Positions 1 to 7,674 of a DNA stretch of 47,985 bases are shown here, piece by piece. The stretch's first letter is position 1. Each line of letters opens with the position of its first letter. The position numbers and the translations under genes are program-made. Source of the stretch: an archaeon HR01 (GTDB lineage Archaea; Thermoproteota; Nitrososphaeria_A; Caldarchaeales; Caldarchaeaceae). Below the pieces are notes generated by a model. The model made no database searches and was not told the origin of the DNA. It saw nothing but the letters and a program-made list of their open reading frames with translations. The stretch spans positions 1 to 47,985 of the forward strand of contig BEHD01000016.1 of assembly GCA_002898355.1 (NCBI GenBank), given 5' to 3'.

Positions 1-24
1 ATTAGATTGAATCATTTGGGATTA

Positions 25-127
25 GCCCTGGTAGCTCAGACTGGGAGAGAGGGCAATGTCGCTACATAGCCTCTCAAACGACCGCTTGGTAAGCGGTAGG
101 TCCGGGGTTCAAAGCCCCGCCAGGGCT
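25..127 (+). tRNA. tRNA-Thr (anticodon GGT) with a D-arm intron
   Basis: Acceptor strands GCCCTGG (25-31) and CCAGGGC (120-126) pair fully. The T arm is CGGGG-TTCAAAG-CCCCG (103-119). The anticodon arm ACCGC-TTGGTAA-GCGGT (81-97) gives GGT, threonine. The discriminator is T127, as seen in archaeal tRNA-Thr; CCA is not encoded. A normal D stem (GCTC with GAGC) forms only if about 29 nt at 50-78 are removed, so the gene carries an intron between D-stem residues and not at the usual 37/38 site. Exact splice positions can shift by a base or two. Confidence 0.93.
50..78 (+). other. non-canonical tRNA intron in the D stem
   Basis: These 29 nt interrupt the 3' strand of the D stem of tRNA-Thr. Bases 47-52 (GAGAGG) can pair with 70-75 (CCTCTC), bringing the exon ends together as in a bulge-helix-bulge substrate of the archaeal splicing endonuclease. 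Introns at non-canonical tRNA positions are known mainly from crenarchaeal-type lineages. Boundaries are inferred from restoring the D arm. Confidence 0.75.
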
Positions 128-285
128 CCGTCTTCGAGAATATATCCCAATCTCCACTTTCAGCGACCTCTTTTAGGTAAAGCGGCTGGACTCCCTTATT
201 CATTGGGTCTTACAGCCTCCCAGCTGGCTGGTCCTTCCCGCCTCCACCGATGCAGCCAGTATCGAGGACCCAATCTCTGGGCAAC

Positions 286-295
286 GTATATATAT
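286..295 (+). promoter_or_regulatory. TATA box of the binding-protein gene
   Basis: GTATATATAT lies about 28 nt before the ATG at 318, the archaeal TATA-to-start distance. This favours a near-leaderless mRNA starting with the third in-frame ATG and not those at 294 or 309. Confidence 0.55.
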
Positions 296-317
296 GGCGT
301 ATGGTACGATGAATACC

Positions 318-1742
318 ATGACCCGGGAAAAACATAAGAAGAAGATGGGTAGGCGGGAGTTTCTCGCAGTATCTACAGCCGCTGCCGCAGGCGGTATCGT
401 TGGAGGGCTTGCGGTTGGCGGGATCGCTGGGTTCTTCGCAGGGCAGTCGATGGCCGGGCCGGCTAGGACGGAGACCGTAACCAGGACAACTACGGTGGGA
501 GGTCAGACGGTAACTGTCGGCGGCCAAACCGTCACCACAACCCAAGTTCAGACTGTGACACGCACCGTGGGCGGGTTGGAAGATGCTCCGAGAAAGATAA
601 AGATAGGAGCCACCGTGAGCGAGACCGGAATTTTGACAGCCTCAGTCGGCCTTCTAGGAAAGGCGTTTAAGGTGGCCGAGCGGCTGATCAATGAGCAGGG
701 AGGAATCTACGTCGACGAATTTGGGCGGAGACTGCCGGTAGAGATCATCTACTACGATGATAAAAGCGATCCAGCCACTACCGAAAGGTTCTACACTAGG
801 CTTGCTACCGAGGACCAAGTGGATGTTCTGATAGGGCCGTTCACGGCTGTCAATGCCATACCTGCGTCTGCGATAGCTGAGAGGTATGGGGTTCCTTACG
901 TAGATGCTGCAGCCTCGGAGAAGCCGATATATAACAAGAAGTGGGTTGTCGGGGTCCTGGACCTGGTCGAGAAGTGGTTGACCGCATATTTCGAGATGGT
1001 TGACTGGTATAAAGCGAATCGTGGATACAGAATCGAGACTGTGGCCTTCGCCAACTCTGATGAGCCATTCGGCAACGAGGTATCGGACTTCGGAATAAAG
1101 CTGGCAGAGGAGAAAGGGCTTAGCGTGGTAGGCCATGAAAAATACACGTTCGATACCCAGGATTTCACACCTATAATCACAAAGTTTAAGGCCGAGGACC
1201 CGGACGTGATAATCATGACAGACCCAGTGGGTGTTTTGCAGGCTATCTTCTGGAGGCAGGCCTTCGAGCTGGGGCTGAGGCCTAGGGACTTCCACCCAGC
1301 ATTTGGGCTTTTGAAAGCTGTAAGGGATGCCATGGGGCCGGAGCTGGCGAACGGCATCACATCAGATGACTGGGTTCCACCAGAGCTACCATACGAATCA
1401 GATCTCGGAAAACGTTTCTATGAGAAGGTGCAGCAGGGTGCGGGCTACAGACATGAAGAATACCCATGGCAAACCATACACTATGTCTGTCTGGAGATAG
1501 CGCTCAAGGCTGTGCAGGTGGCTGGAAGTCTAGACAAGGAAAGGATAAGGGAGGCACTTTACAATATGAGGATAACCACGATAGGAGGGCCATGGTTTGC
1601 CGAGAAAGATCCCGAGAAATTCGCTGGGCATGGGACAATACTGCCGGTGCCTATACAGTACATAGGCGGTCAGAAGAGGGTCCTCTGGCCTCCAGAGCTT
1701 GCCACCGGTGAGTGGGTCTATCCAGCTCCGTGGGCCCGCTAA
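318..1742 (+). CDS. livK: ABC transporter substrate-binding protein (LivJ/LivK type), Tat-exported
   Basis: Extracytoplasmic ligand-binding lipid- or membrane-tethered protein of the branched-chain amino acid (HAAT) transporter family. The N-terminus has the twin-arginine motif GRREFLAV followed by a hydrophobic stretch rich in Ala and Gly, so export is probably folded through Tat. A Thr/Val/Gly-rich low-complexity linker follows, then a type I periplasmic-binding fold starting near KIKIGATVSETG and ending near the C-terminus; total size (~475 aa) fits the family plus linker. The start is chosen from TATA spacing; ATGs at 294 and 309 are in frame. Permease genes follow directly on the same strand. 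The ligand may be an amino acid, a short amide or urea; the sequence does not decide. Confidence is high for the family and low for the substrate. Confidence 0.9.
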   Translation: MTREKHKKKMGRREFLAVSTAAAAGGIVGGLAVGGIAGFFAGQSMAGPARTETVTRTTTVGGQTVTVGGQTVTTTQVQTVTRTVGGLEDAPRKIKIGATVSETGILTASVGLLGKAFKVAERLINEQGGIYVDEFGRRLPVEIIYYDDKSDPATTERFYTRLATEDQVDVLIGPFTAVNAIPASAIAERYGVPYVDAAASEKPIYNKKWVVGVLDLVEKWLTAYFEMVDWYKANRGYRIETVAFANSDEPFGNEVSDFGIKLAEEKGLSVVGHEKYTFDTQDFTPIITKFKAEDPDVIIMTDPVGVLQAIFWRQAFELGLRPRDFHPAFGLLKAVRDAMGPELANGITSDDWVPPELPYESDLGKRFYEKVQQGAGYRHEEYPWQTIHYVCLEIALKAVQVAGSLDKERIREALYNMRITTIGGPWFAEKDPEKFAGHGTILPVPIQYIGGQKRVLWPPELATGEWVYPAPWAR

Positions 1743-1756
1743 CCTTCTAAGAGATA

Positions 1757-2641
1757 ATGTCGCTAGAAACCCACTTCACCATTATTTTGGGCGGTGTCTT
1801 ATTAGGGGGTCTATATGGGCTTGTAGCCCTGGGCCTGACAATGGTCTTCGGGGTCTCTAGGATTCTCAACGTCGCCCACGGAGATTTCGTAATACTCGGC
1901 AGCATTTTCGCATTGGTGGCAAGTATCTTTTCAGGTCTAAGCCCATTCCTGATACTCCCGGTAGTTCCACCGGTTTTTTTCGCCTTAGGAGTATTATTTG
2001 AGAGGACTATGGTGAGGAAGGTGATCATGCGAAATACTCAAAACATCCTGGCCGTAGCAATTCTAGCTACACTCTCTTTCTCAATGATTGTTGAAGACCT
2101 CTCATTCTATGGGTTGGGCCAGGCAAGCCTCAACTACGTGAATATCCAGATCTTTCTACAGCCGATAAATATCATGGGCTTTATAATACCCACAACCCGT
2201 TTCATCTCCCTTATAGCCATGATAGCCCTAGCCCTTGCATCCCGGTTTATCATCCAGTCAACAGGCTTCGGGAGGCGTCTCAGGGCCACGATGCAGGATA
2301 GGGAGCTGGCCGAAATTGTCGGTGTAAACGTGTCGAGGATGTCTTCTCTAAGCTTCGGGTTTGGCGCTGCACTCGCCGGGATCTCGGGAGTATTCCTGGC
2401 CATGATAACCAGCCTCACACCATTTCAGGGGCTCCAGTTCACAGTCACGGCCCTCACGATAGTTATCTTGGGAGGTCTTGGAAGTTTTGTAGGTGCGATA
2501 GTGGGGGGTTTAGTGATAGGGCTGGCCGAAGCCTATACCGCATTCTTTGTGGGGACCAACTGGGCTAGGATAGTTGCTGTGATCGTCATGATTGTTGTGT
2601 TGGTTGTAAGGCCTAGCGGAATATTCGGGGGGAGACGATGA
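1757..2641 (+). CDS. livH: Branched-chain amino acid ABC transporter permease LivH
   Basis: Integral membrane permease of the HAAT ABC family, 294 aa, the usual LivH length. Multiple hydrophobic segments run through the protein. Family landmarks visible are the N-terminal GGVLLGGLYGLVALGLTMVF, the GFGRRLRATMQDRELAEIVGV cytoplasmic loop (the ABC ATPase contact region) and the Gly-rich ILGGLGSFVGAIVGGLVIG segment. It starts 14 bp after the binding protein gene and overlaps livM by 4 bp (ATGA), so it belongs to one transcription and translation unit with both. Confidence 0.95.
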   Translation: MSLETHFTIILGGVLLGGLYGLVALGLTMVFGVSRILNVAHGDFVILGSIFALVASIFSGLSPFLILPVVPPVFFALGVLFERTMVRKVIMRNTQNILAVAILATLSFSMIVEDLSFYGLGQASLNYVNIQIFLQPINIMGFIIPTTRFISLIAMIALALASRFIIQSTGFGRRLRATMQDRELAEIVGVNVSRMSSLSFGFGAALAGISGVFLAMITSLTPFQGLQFTVTALTIVILGGLGSFVGAIVGGLVIGLAEAYTAFFVGTNWARIVAVIVMIVVLVVRPSGIFGGRR

Positions 2642-3594
2642 GGAAGCAGTTAATTCTACTTGTGGCTGTCTCCTCAGCCGTTGCGGTAATAGCCTCCATA
2701 CCCTTCTACTCAAGCCCCTACATAATCACCCTCCTCTTCTTCCTGTTTACCTTCATAGGCCTTGCGATATCTTATGACATATTCGGAGGTTTCACAGGAT
2801 ACTACAATCTCGGGTTCGGAGCTTTCTTTGCATTGGGCGCCTACACCTTCCCAATCCTCAGCATTGGAAAACTTGGTTTAACGGTTCACCCGATACTTGC
2901 ATTCCTGGCCGCACCCCTCGTATCCGGTCTTGCAGCCTTCCTCCTCAGCTACCCCCTACTGAGGCTCAGGGGAGCCTACTTCGCAGTAGCATCCTTCGGC
3001 TTAATACCTCTCCTATACAACCTTGCGAGAAACCTCAGCACGATAACCGGCGGAGCCAGCGGCATCCAGATAGTTGTGACAGAGTTCTTCGGAATTCTAC
3101 CCGGGTTTTACATAGCGCTGGCAGCCAGCATATTGGCGGCAACAGTACATATCTTGGTGAGGAGGAGCAAGATAGGGCTGGCTCTCAAAAGCATCAGAGA
3201 AGATGAAGATGTGGCCTCCGAGTACGGAGTAAACAGCTTCTCAGTCAAGCGCACCGTTTACACCTTAAGCGGGATATTAGCAGGCTTATTCGGAGCCAAT
3301 TTCGGGTTTGGGCTGGGTGTGGTAAGCCCCGACGGAGTCTTAAACCTAGAGATTGCTCTAGCACCACTTATTATGACAATCTTTGGTGGGCCTGGAACAC
3401 TTCTCGGCTCCGTGTTAGGGGCTGCGCTGATCACCCTCATACAGGAGTTCCTATGGCTGAATATGCCATTCTTCCACCTAGCCATATACGGGCTTATCAT
3501 CCTTCTGGTGGCTATTTTTGCGCCACAGGGCGTAATCAATATCAGGCTAAAAAGTGTTAACACACCATCAAAGAGTGGCAGGCTAAATACCTAG
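2638..3594 (+). CDS. livM: Branched-chain amino acid ABC transporter permease LivM
   Basis: Second membrane permease, 318 aa. It shows the LivM signatures YDIFGGFTGYYNLGFGAFFALGAY near residues 45-70, GLALKSIREDEDVASEYGV (cytoplasmic coupling loop) and IFGGPGTLLGSVLGA in the C-terminal half. Its start overlaps the livH stop. Its 3' end overlaps the 3' end of the convergent livF by 12 bp, so the two halves of the transporter are encoded tail to tail. I see no room for a conventional terminator between them, so antisense read-through is likely. Confidence 0.95.
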   Translation: MRKQLILLVAVSSAVAVIASIPFYSSPYIITLLFFLFTFIGLAISYDIFGGFTGYYNLGFGAFFALGAYTFPILSIGKLGLTVHPILAFLAAPLVSGLAAFLLSYPLLRLRGAYFAVASFGLIPLLYNLARNLSTITGGASGIQIVVTEFFGILPGFYIALAASILAATVHILVRRSKIGLALKSIREDEDVASEYGVNSFSVKRTVYTLSGILAGLFGANFGFGLGVVSPDGVLNLEIALAPLIMTIFGGPGTLLGSVLGAALITLIQEFLWLNMPFFHLAIYGLIILLVAIFAPQGVINIRLKSVNTPSKSGRLNT

Positions 3595-4290
3595 ATAAAC
3601 CTCTCTAACATAGTCGTTTCGCTCAAGGTCCGCAGCTTCACCCTCCAAGACAACCCTGCCAGACTCCAATATGTAACATCTACCGCATAGTTTTAGGGCT
3701 TCCCGAACCTTCTGCTCCACAAGTAGGATTGTTAAGCCAATCTCTACGTTGAGCTCTTTTAGTAGTTTGAAGATTCTTGAGACATATATGGGTGCAACCC
3801 CGAAGGATGGCTCATCCAACATTAGAAGCTTAGGGTTAGCCATCAGGCCTCTCGCCACAGTAAGCATCTGCATTTCCCCTCCGCTGAGAGTGCTGGCATA
3901 CTGGTTCATTCTCTCCTTCAGTCTTGGAAAAATTTCATAAACCTCCTCAAGCCTCTTCCTCACTTTGTCTGGGTCTGAGAGGGTTGACGCGCCCAGCATT
4001 AGGTTCTCCCGTACAGTCATCTGTGGAAATACTCTTTTTCCCTCTGGAACGTAGGAAATCCCTAACATGGTCCTCTCCCTTACGGATTTAGCTGTTATCT
4101 CGACGCCTTCAAAGTATATTTTGCCGGCTGTGGGCTTGTTAAGTCCGGAAACTGTTCTGAGAAGGGTTGTTTTCCCAGCACCGTTAGGTCCGAAAACCCC
4201 TACAACCTCTCCTCTGCCTACCCCTAAACTCACATCCCAGAGGACCTGTAGGTTTCCATAGCCAGAGCTTAACCCCTCAACTTTGAGCAT
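3583..4290 (-). CDS. livF: Branched-chain amino acid ABC transporter ATP-binding protein LivF
   Basis: Cytoplasmic ATPase subunit, 235 aa, typical LivF size. Walker A is GPNGAGKTTLL (near residues 34-44), Q-loop region FPQMTVRENLMLGA, signature LSGGEMQMLTVARGL, Walker B KLLMLDEPSFG and H-loop replacement LLVEQ, all as expected for LivF, which ends near residue 235. It lies 3 bp after livG and is the last gene of the secE-spt5-rpl11-rpl1-livG-livF run. Confidence 0.96.
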   Translation of the reverse strand: MLKVEGLSSGYGNLQVLWDVSLGVGRGEVVGVFGPNGAGKTTLLRTVSGLNKPTAGKIYFEGVEITAKSVRERTMLGISYVPEGKRVFPQMTVRENLMLGASTLSDPDKVRKRLEEVYEIFPRLKERMNQYASTLSGGEMQMLTVARGLMANPKLLMLDEPSFGVAPIYVSRIFKLLKELNVEIGLTILLVEQKVREALKLCGRCYILESGRVVLEGEAADLERNDYVREVYLGI

Positions 4291-4293
4291 AGG

Positions 4294-5043
4294 TTATCCC
4301 ACACCGTATTCTTCGCCCAAGTAGGCCTCCACAACCTGCGGGGCTACCCCAACCTCTTTAGGTGTCCCCTCATATATCTTCTCACCGTTATTCAACACAG
4401 ATATCCTATCACTAAAAGACATCACCGCCTTCAGAACATGCTCCACCAAAACAACAGTAACCCCTTCATCCTTGATTGACTGGACTAACCTCATGATATC
4501 GTCTGTTTCAAGCTGTGTGAGACCCGCCACAGGCTCATCCAAAAGTAGGAGTTTAGGCTCGGCTGCTAGAGCTCTAGCTATCTCCACCTTTTTCTGTCCC
4601 AAAACATCGAGGGAGCCTGCCGGCCTGTCCTCAAACCCATTCAACCCGACCGCTTTAATAGCCCTGTCGGCCCTACGCCTAGACTCTGAGACTTTAATTT
4701 TCCCAGAGCCGAAATATGCCGCCACCAAGACGTTCTCCAAGACGGACATGTTTTTGAACGGACGTATCAGCTGGTGGGTTCTAGCAATTCCCAACTTGCA
4801 TATTTCATAGGGTTTCATGCCTGTGATATCTCTTCCTTCAAAGAGTATTTTTCCACTTACGGGTTTTACAACACCTGTTATGGTGTTGAAGAGGGTTGTT
4901 TTCCCAGCACCGTTAGGTCCTATAACGCCGTGGATTATCCCCTTCTCGACATCTATAGATAGATTTCTAAGCGCTGTAACCCCGCCAAACCTCACAGATA
5001 TGTCAACGCATCGGAGTATGGGAGCCATAGCTGCCTGCCTCAA
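4294..5043 (-). CDS. livG: Branched-chain amino acid ABC transporter ATP-binding protein LivG
   Basis: ATPase subunit, 249 aa. Walker A is GPNGAGKTTLF, Walker B KLLLLDEPVAGL, and the C-terminal LivG extension (KIYEGTPKEV, VVEAYLGEEYG) is present. The signature loop is unusual: where LivG normally has LSYGQQ, this protein reads LDVLGQ, losing the canonical Ser and Gly. The TTG at 5041-5043 overlaps the rpl1 stop (TTGA). An internal ATG at 5026-5028 (MAPILRC) preceded by GAGGCAGG is an equally good start. Coupling to ribosomal protein L1 implies co-expression with the translation apparatus. Confidence 0.94.
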   Translation of the reverse strand: MRQAAMAPILRCVDISVRFGGVTALRNLSIDVEKGIIHGVIGPNGAGKTTLFNTITGVVKPVSGKILFEGRDITGMKPYEICKLGIARTHQLIRPFKNMSVLENVLVAAYFGSGKIKVSESRRRADRAIKAVGLNGFEDRPAGSLDVLGQKKVEIARALAAEPKLLLLDEPVAGLTQLETDDIMRLVQSIKDEGVTVVLVEHVLKAVMSFSDRISVLNNGEKIYEGTPKEVGVAPQVVEAYLGEEYGVG

Positions 5044-5696
5044 AGCTGGAGCTTGACGGGCTTGCCCATAGTGGCCTTGACGTATACGCTGCCTATGTTC
5101 CTCATTTTCTTCTCCAGCTTCTCCACCACCCTGTTGAGGACTGTTTCGGCATTTCTAGCCAATTTTTCATCATCTTCATCTGCAAGGCCTATCAGACAGC
5201 TGACCTGGGGCACTTTTCTAAGACTTATGACCACAGAGTTTAGATATCGCCTCACCAGCTTCTCCAGCTCCTGTCCGGGAGGTATTGGGATAGGGTTTTT
5301 ACCCCTCGAGCCCAGGGCTGCACCCAACGCCCTTGCCGCAAGCCCAATCATAGACGGCTCAACCAGGAAGAAATCGTACTGGCCCGCCAGCTTCTTAGCC
5401 TCCCTCTTCCGCCCTACAAGAGCCTCCAAATCCTCCTTACCCAAAACCTTCTGGACGCCTTCTATCTTGGCGGCCTGTATGGCGAGATTCCCAGACGCTA
5501 TGACGCAGATCTTCCTCCTTTTAGACCCCAGATCGTTGGGCAGCTCTATAGCCTCATTGAAGCGGTTCTCAGGCTTGGATAGATCTACACCTTTAACGTT
5601 GATAATCAGCTCCATCGACTGTTTGAACTTTCTCTGGGCCGTGTCTTTCTTAGCCTTTCTTATAGCATCCAAGAGATTTGATGTGGCTTGCATCAT
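5040..5696 (-). CDS. rpl1: 50S ribosomal protein L1
   Basis: Protein of the L1 stalk of the large subunit, 218 aa, the usual archaeal length. Recognisable blocks are RKFKQSMELIINVKGVDLSK, the middle domain AGQYDFFLVEPSMIGLAARALG and the C-terminal GSVYVKATMGKPVKL. The start overlaps the rpl11 stop (AATGATG), so the two are translationally coupled. In archaea and bacteria L1 often autoregulates its mRNA; I did not identify a specific operator here. The coding sequence ends inside the start of livG. Confidence 0.97.
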   Translation of the reverse strand: MMQATSNLLDAIRKAKKDTAQRKFKQSMELIINVKGVDLSKPENRFNEAIELPNDLGSKRRKICVIASGNLAIQAAKIEGVQKVLGKEDLEALVGRKREAKKLAGQYDFFLVEPSMIGLAARALGAALGSRGKNPIPIPPGQELEKLVRRYLNSVVISLRKVPQVSCLIGLADEDDEKLARNAETVLNRVVEKLEKKMRNIGSVYVKATMGKPVKLQL

Positions 5697-6181
5697 TGGT
5701 TCTCCACCAACAAACTGTCATATTCACCGGAGGCCACCAGCCGGCTAACCTCTTTAGCATGCTTCCCATCCACCTTCACACCCATGCTCACACAGGAGCC
5801 CAAGACCTCTTTAACAGCCGCCTTCAATGTTTTAGAGCGTAGGCTACCCCTCTTGGCTTTGGCTATCTTTATTATCTTCTCCATAGGAAGGTCGCCGATA
5901 AAATCTTTCCCCGCTGTTCCTGAGCCTTTCTCAACCCCCAGCTCACTGGCTATGAGGGCGGCGGTGCTGGGGGTCCCCACCTCGACACTGAATTTTTTGG
6001 TGTCGGTGTCTATCTTGATCTCGACAGGAACCCTCATACCCTTAAACTCTTTCGTAAGCTTGTTGATCTCCTCGACGACCATCATCAGGTTGACCCCTAG
6101 GGGTCCTAGGGCTGGGCCGATGGGTGGCCCTGCGGTCGCCTTTCCCCCCTCTACTAGGAATTTGAAGCTTTTTTCCGCCAT
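5693..6181 (-). CDS. rpl11: 50S ribosomal protein L11
   Basis: GTPase-centre ribosomal protein. The N-terminus MAEKSFKFLVEGGKATAGPP followed by IGPALGPLGVNLM is the conserved archaeal L11 start, and the C-terminal rRNA-binding region (EKIIKIAKAKRGSLRSKTLKAAVKEVLG) is intact. I chose the ATG at 6179-6181, preceded by GGTGG. An open frame extends upstream to 6208 (nine more residues) but lacks family similarity. It sits 41 bp after spt5 and overlaps rpl1 by 4 bp. Confidence 0.96.
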   Translation of the reverse strand: MAEKSFKFLVEGGKATAGPPIGPALGPLGVNLMMVVEEINKLTKEFKGMRVPVEIKIDTDTKKFSVEVGTPSTAALIASELGVEKGSGTAGKDFIGDLPMEKIIKIAKAKRGSLRSKTLKAAVKEVLGSCVSMGVKVDGKHAKEVSRLVASGEYDSLLVENQ

Positions 6182-6222
6182 AGCCACCATCCTAGAGTCT
6201 GAGAACATCTATATTTAGGTGT

Positions 6223-7143
6223 CTACTTTTTAGTTTCAGGGACCGCCCCCGACTCTAAAGGTCTGACGGCGTCTATGGAGACTGATATGGGGAGCTGGAA
6301 GGCTGCCTCCTTAAGCTCGAGCATAACCTCCCGGCGGGGCTTCTCAACCCTTATTACCTTCCCCACGATACCCCTGAGAGGGCCTGTAACTATCTCCACC
6401 ATCTGTCCAGGTGTTATGGTCTCTATCAACGGCTTCTCGACAAGGTGTGGCGATATCGTGTCCAAGCTCACAGTTATCAGCGGCCTATTCTTGATATGGC
6501 GGATGTTCTGTATGGCTGCGGCCACGGTCTCCTTGGAGCCGGCCTCCATGAAGACATACCCCTTCAACGAGGGTAGGATAAGTATCGATGCGACATCGGT
6601 AACAGAAACCAGCCTGACTAGGAACTGGTAGTCCATGGCGGCCCATGTCCGCCCGCCGTCCTCTGAAACCCGGGCGCCACCTTGAAAAGGTTCGCTGCCC
6701 TTCAAGATATAGTACCATCTGAAGCCGGGGGATTCAGCCGATAAGATCAGGCTGTACCTCTTATCCCTTTCCAGGACTAGCCCCTTAGATGTCTTGATGG
6801 TCTGCCAGCCATCCTCCCTCATCATGAGCGGGTCGAAAGACGACTCATGGACTGCCTCCTCTCCGCCGTCCTCCCTTACACGGTTGAGGATAACCCTCAA
6901 TCTATGGGCCATATCCTGGTCACGGCCTAGATAGAGGCCTATCTCTTTGAGGGGCAGGTTCTTTACCATGGTGAAGGACTGGGCGCATACAATGTTTCCG
7001 CCCACGGCTTGGCTACCGTCGGGCGTCTCACCGCTTGCAATATACTGGCCGTAGAGCCTGTTCTCCAGCATCCTCGCTACATTCCGCTCCTGCCCCACCG
7101 TAGTCTTTATGGCGAAATACTTCTGCACGGGAGCGTCTGACAT
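6223..7143 (-). CDS. spt5: Transcription elongation factor Spt5 (NusG family) with a large internal insertion
   Basis: Archaeal Spt5 binds the RNA polymerase clamp through its NGN domain and carries one KOW domain. Here the first NGN half is at residues 8-30 (KYFAIKTTVGQERNVARML), the second half at about 184-232 (ILILPSLKGYVFMEAG), and the KOW domain at 243-290 (TPGQMVEIVTGPLRGIVGKV). Usual archaeal Spt5 is about 150 residues; this one is 306 because roughly 150 residues are inserted inside the NGN domain (about 31-183). The insert contains SEDGGRTW at 160-167, a match to the Asp-box (BNR) hairpin motif. Position between secE and rpl11 is the normal archaeal order. Identity is firm; the role of the insert is unknown. 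Confidence 0.95.
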   Translation of the reverse strand: MSDAPVQKYFAIKTTVGQERNVARMLENRLYGQYIASGETPDGSQAVGGNIVCAQSFTMVKNLPLKEIGLYLGRDQDMAHRLRVILNRVREDGGEEAVHESSFDPLMMREDGWQTIKTSKGLVLERDKRYSLILSAESPGFRWYYILKGSEPFQGGARVSEDGGRTWAAMDYQFLVRLVSVTDVASILILPSLKGYVFMEAGSKETVAAAIQNIRHIKNRPLITVSLDTISPHLVEKPLIETITPGQMVEIVTGPLRGIVGKVIRVEKPRREVMLELKEAAFQLPISVSIDAVRPLESGAVPETKK

Positions 7144-7179
7144 CCCCCAATATCCGCCTTCCCGTATTAAAAAAGTATT

Positions 7180-7350
7180 CTAGACACCCTGAAAAGCCAG
7201 AGCCACGAATCTGATTATGAAAGCTATCAAGCCTATGATGGCGACCCCGAGGAGGGTTATCCTCAGGGTTATGGAGAATTCCTTGCCGGAGGGTTTCCTG
7301 GCAAGTCTGAGGATGTTGACGGTGGATTTAATGAAGCCAGCTACACCCAT
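7180..7350 (-). CDS. secE: Protein translocase subunit SecE (Sec61 gamma)
   Basis: A 56-residue protein: MGVAGFIKSTVNILRLARKP, then a polar stretch with KEF, then one membrane segment (ITLLGVAIIGLIAFIIRFVA). Length, the LARKP-x-x-KEF motif and a single C-terminal helix are those of archaeal SecE. It precedes spt5 by 36 bp in the expected order and is the first gene of the operon. A TATA-like element lies 25-30 nt upstream of its ATG. Confidence 0.93.
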   Translation of the reverse strand: MGVAGFIKSTVNILRLARKPSGKEFSITLRITLLGVAIIGLIAFIIRFVALAFQGV

Positions 7351-7374
7351 TCAAACCCTATTTTTCCCGCCCAC

Positions 7375-7383
7375 TATTTATGC
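7375..7383 (-). promoter_or_regulatory. TATA-like element upstream of secE operon
   Basis: On the - strand CATAAATAG is centred about 28 nt before the secE ATG at 7350, so transcription would start within a few nt of the start codon. It is the only obvious promoter for secE-spt5-rpl11-rpl1-livG-livF. Confidence 0.5.
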
Positions 7384-7640
7384 CTAATCATTTAGTTATA
7401 GAAGCTGGTAGATGCAACTGCGCATCCTAACGGTAATACAACGTATGCCTTGTGGCCCCTCTCAGGTTTCACCCCACTCCTGTCCTCGGGCTGGACTCAG
7501 GAGAATTTTGTGTATGGTTATTGCTCTGCTTTATCCACTCTCCATATATTGCTCACGACGGGTGATATAGCGCTACACAGGGTTTGCTGCATGCAGTATC
7601 AGCCGCCGGCTATCCCATCAATTCTATGCCACTTCGGAAA
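7384..7640. other. intergenic spacer without a recognised gene
   Basis: Divergent spacer between secE (-) and the gene at 7675 (+). I see a small hairpin (GATGC-AACTGC-GCATC near 7412-7427) followed by GGTAATAC, the same 8-mer that recurs four times (GTAATAC core) in the structured segment 37378-37800, but no tRNA or known RNA. An open frame at 7450-7650 (+) has no family features and I do not call it. Confidence 0.4.
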
Positions 7641-7644
7641 ACGC

Positions 7645-7653
7645 TTATAAAAA
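7645..7653 (+). promoter_or_regulatory. TATA box of the gene at 7675
   Basis: TTATAAAAA is centred about 26 nt before the ATG at 7675, predicting a leaderless mRNA. Confidence 0.6.
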
Positions 7654-7674
7654 TAGGGGTTACGGATTGATTGG

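Noticed and set aside
7450-7650. open frame of 66 codons on + in the secE upstream spacer
   Set aside because: No family features, no start signals, and it is followed by a good TATA box for the next gene.
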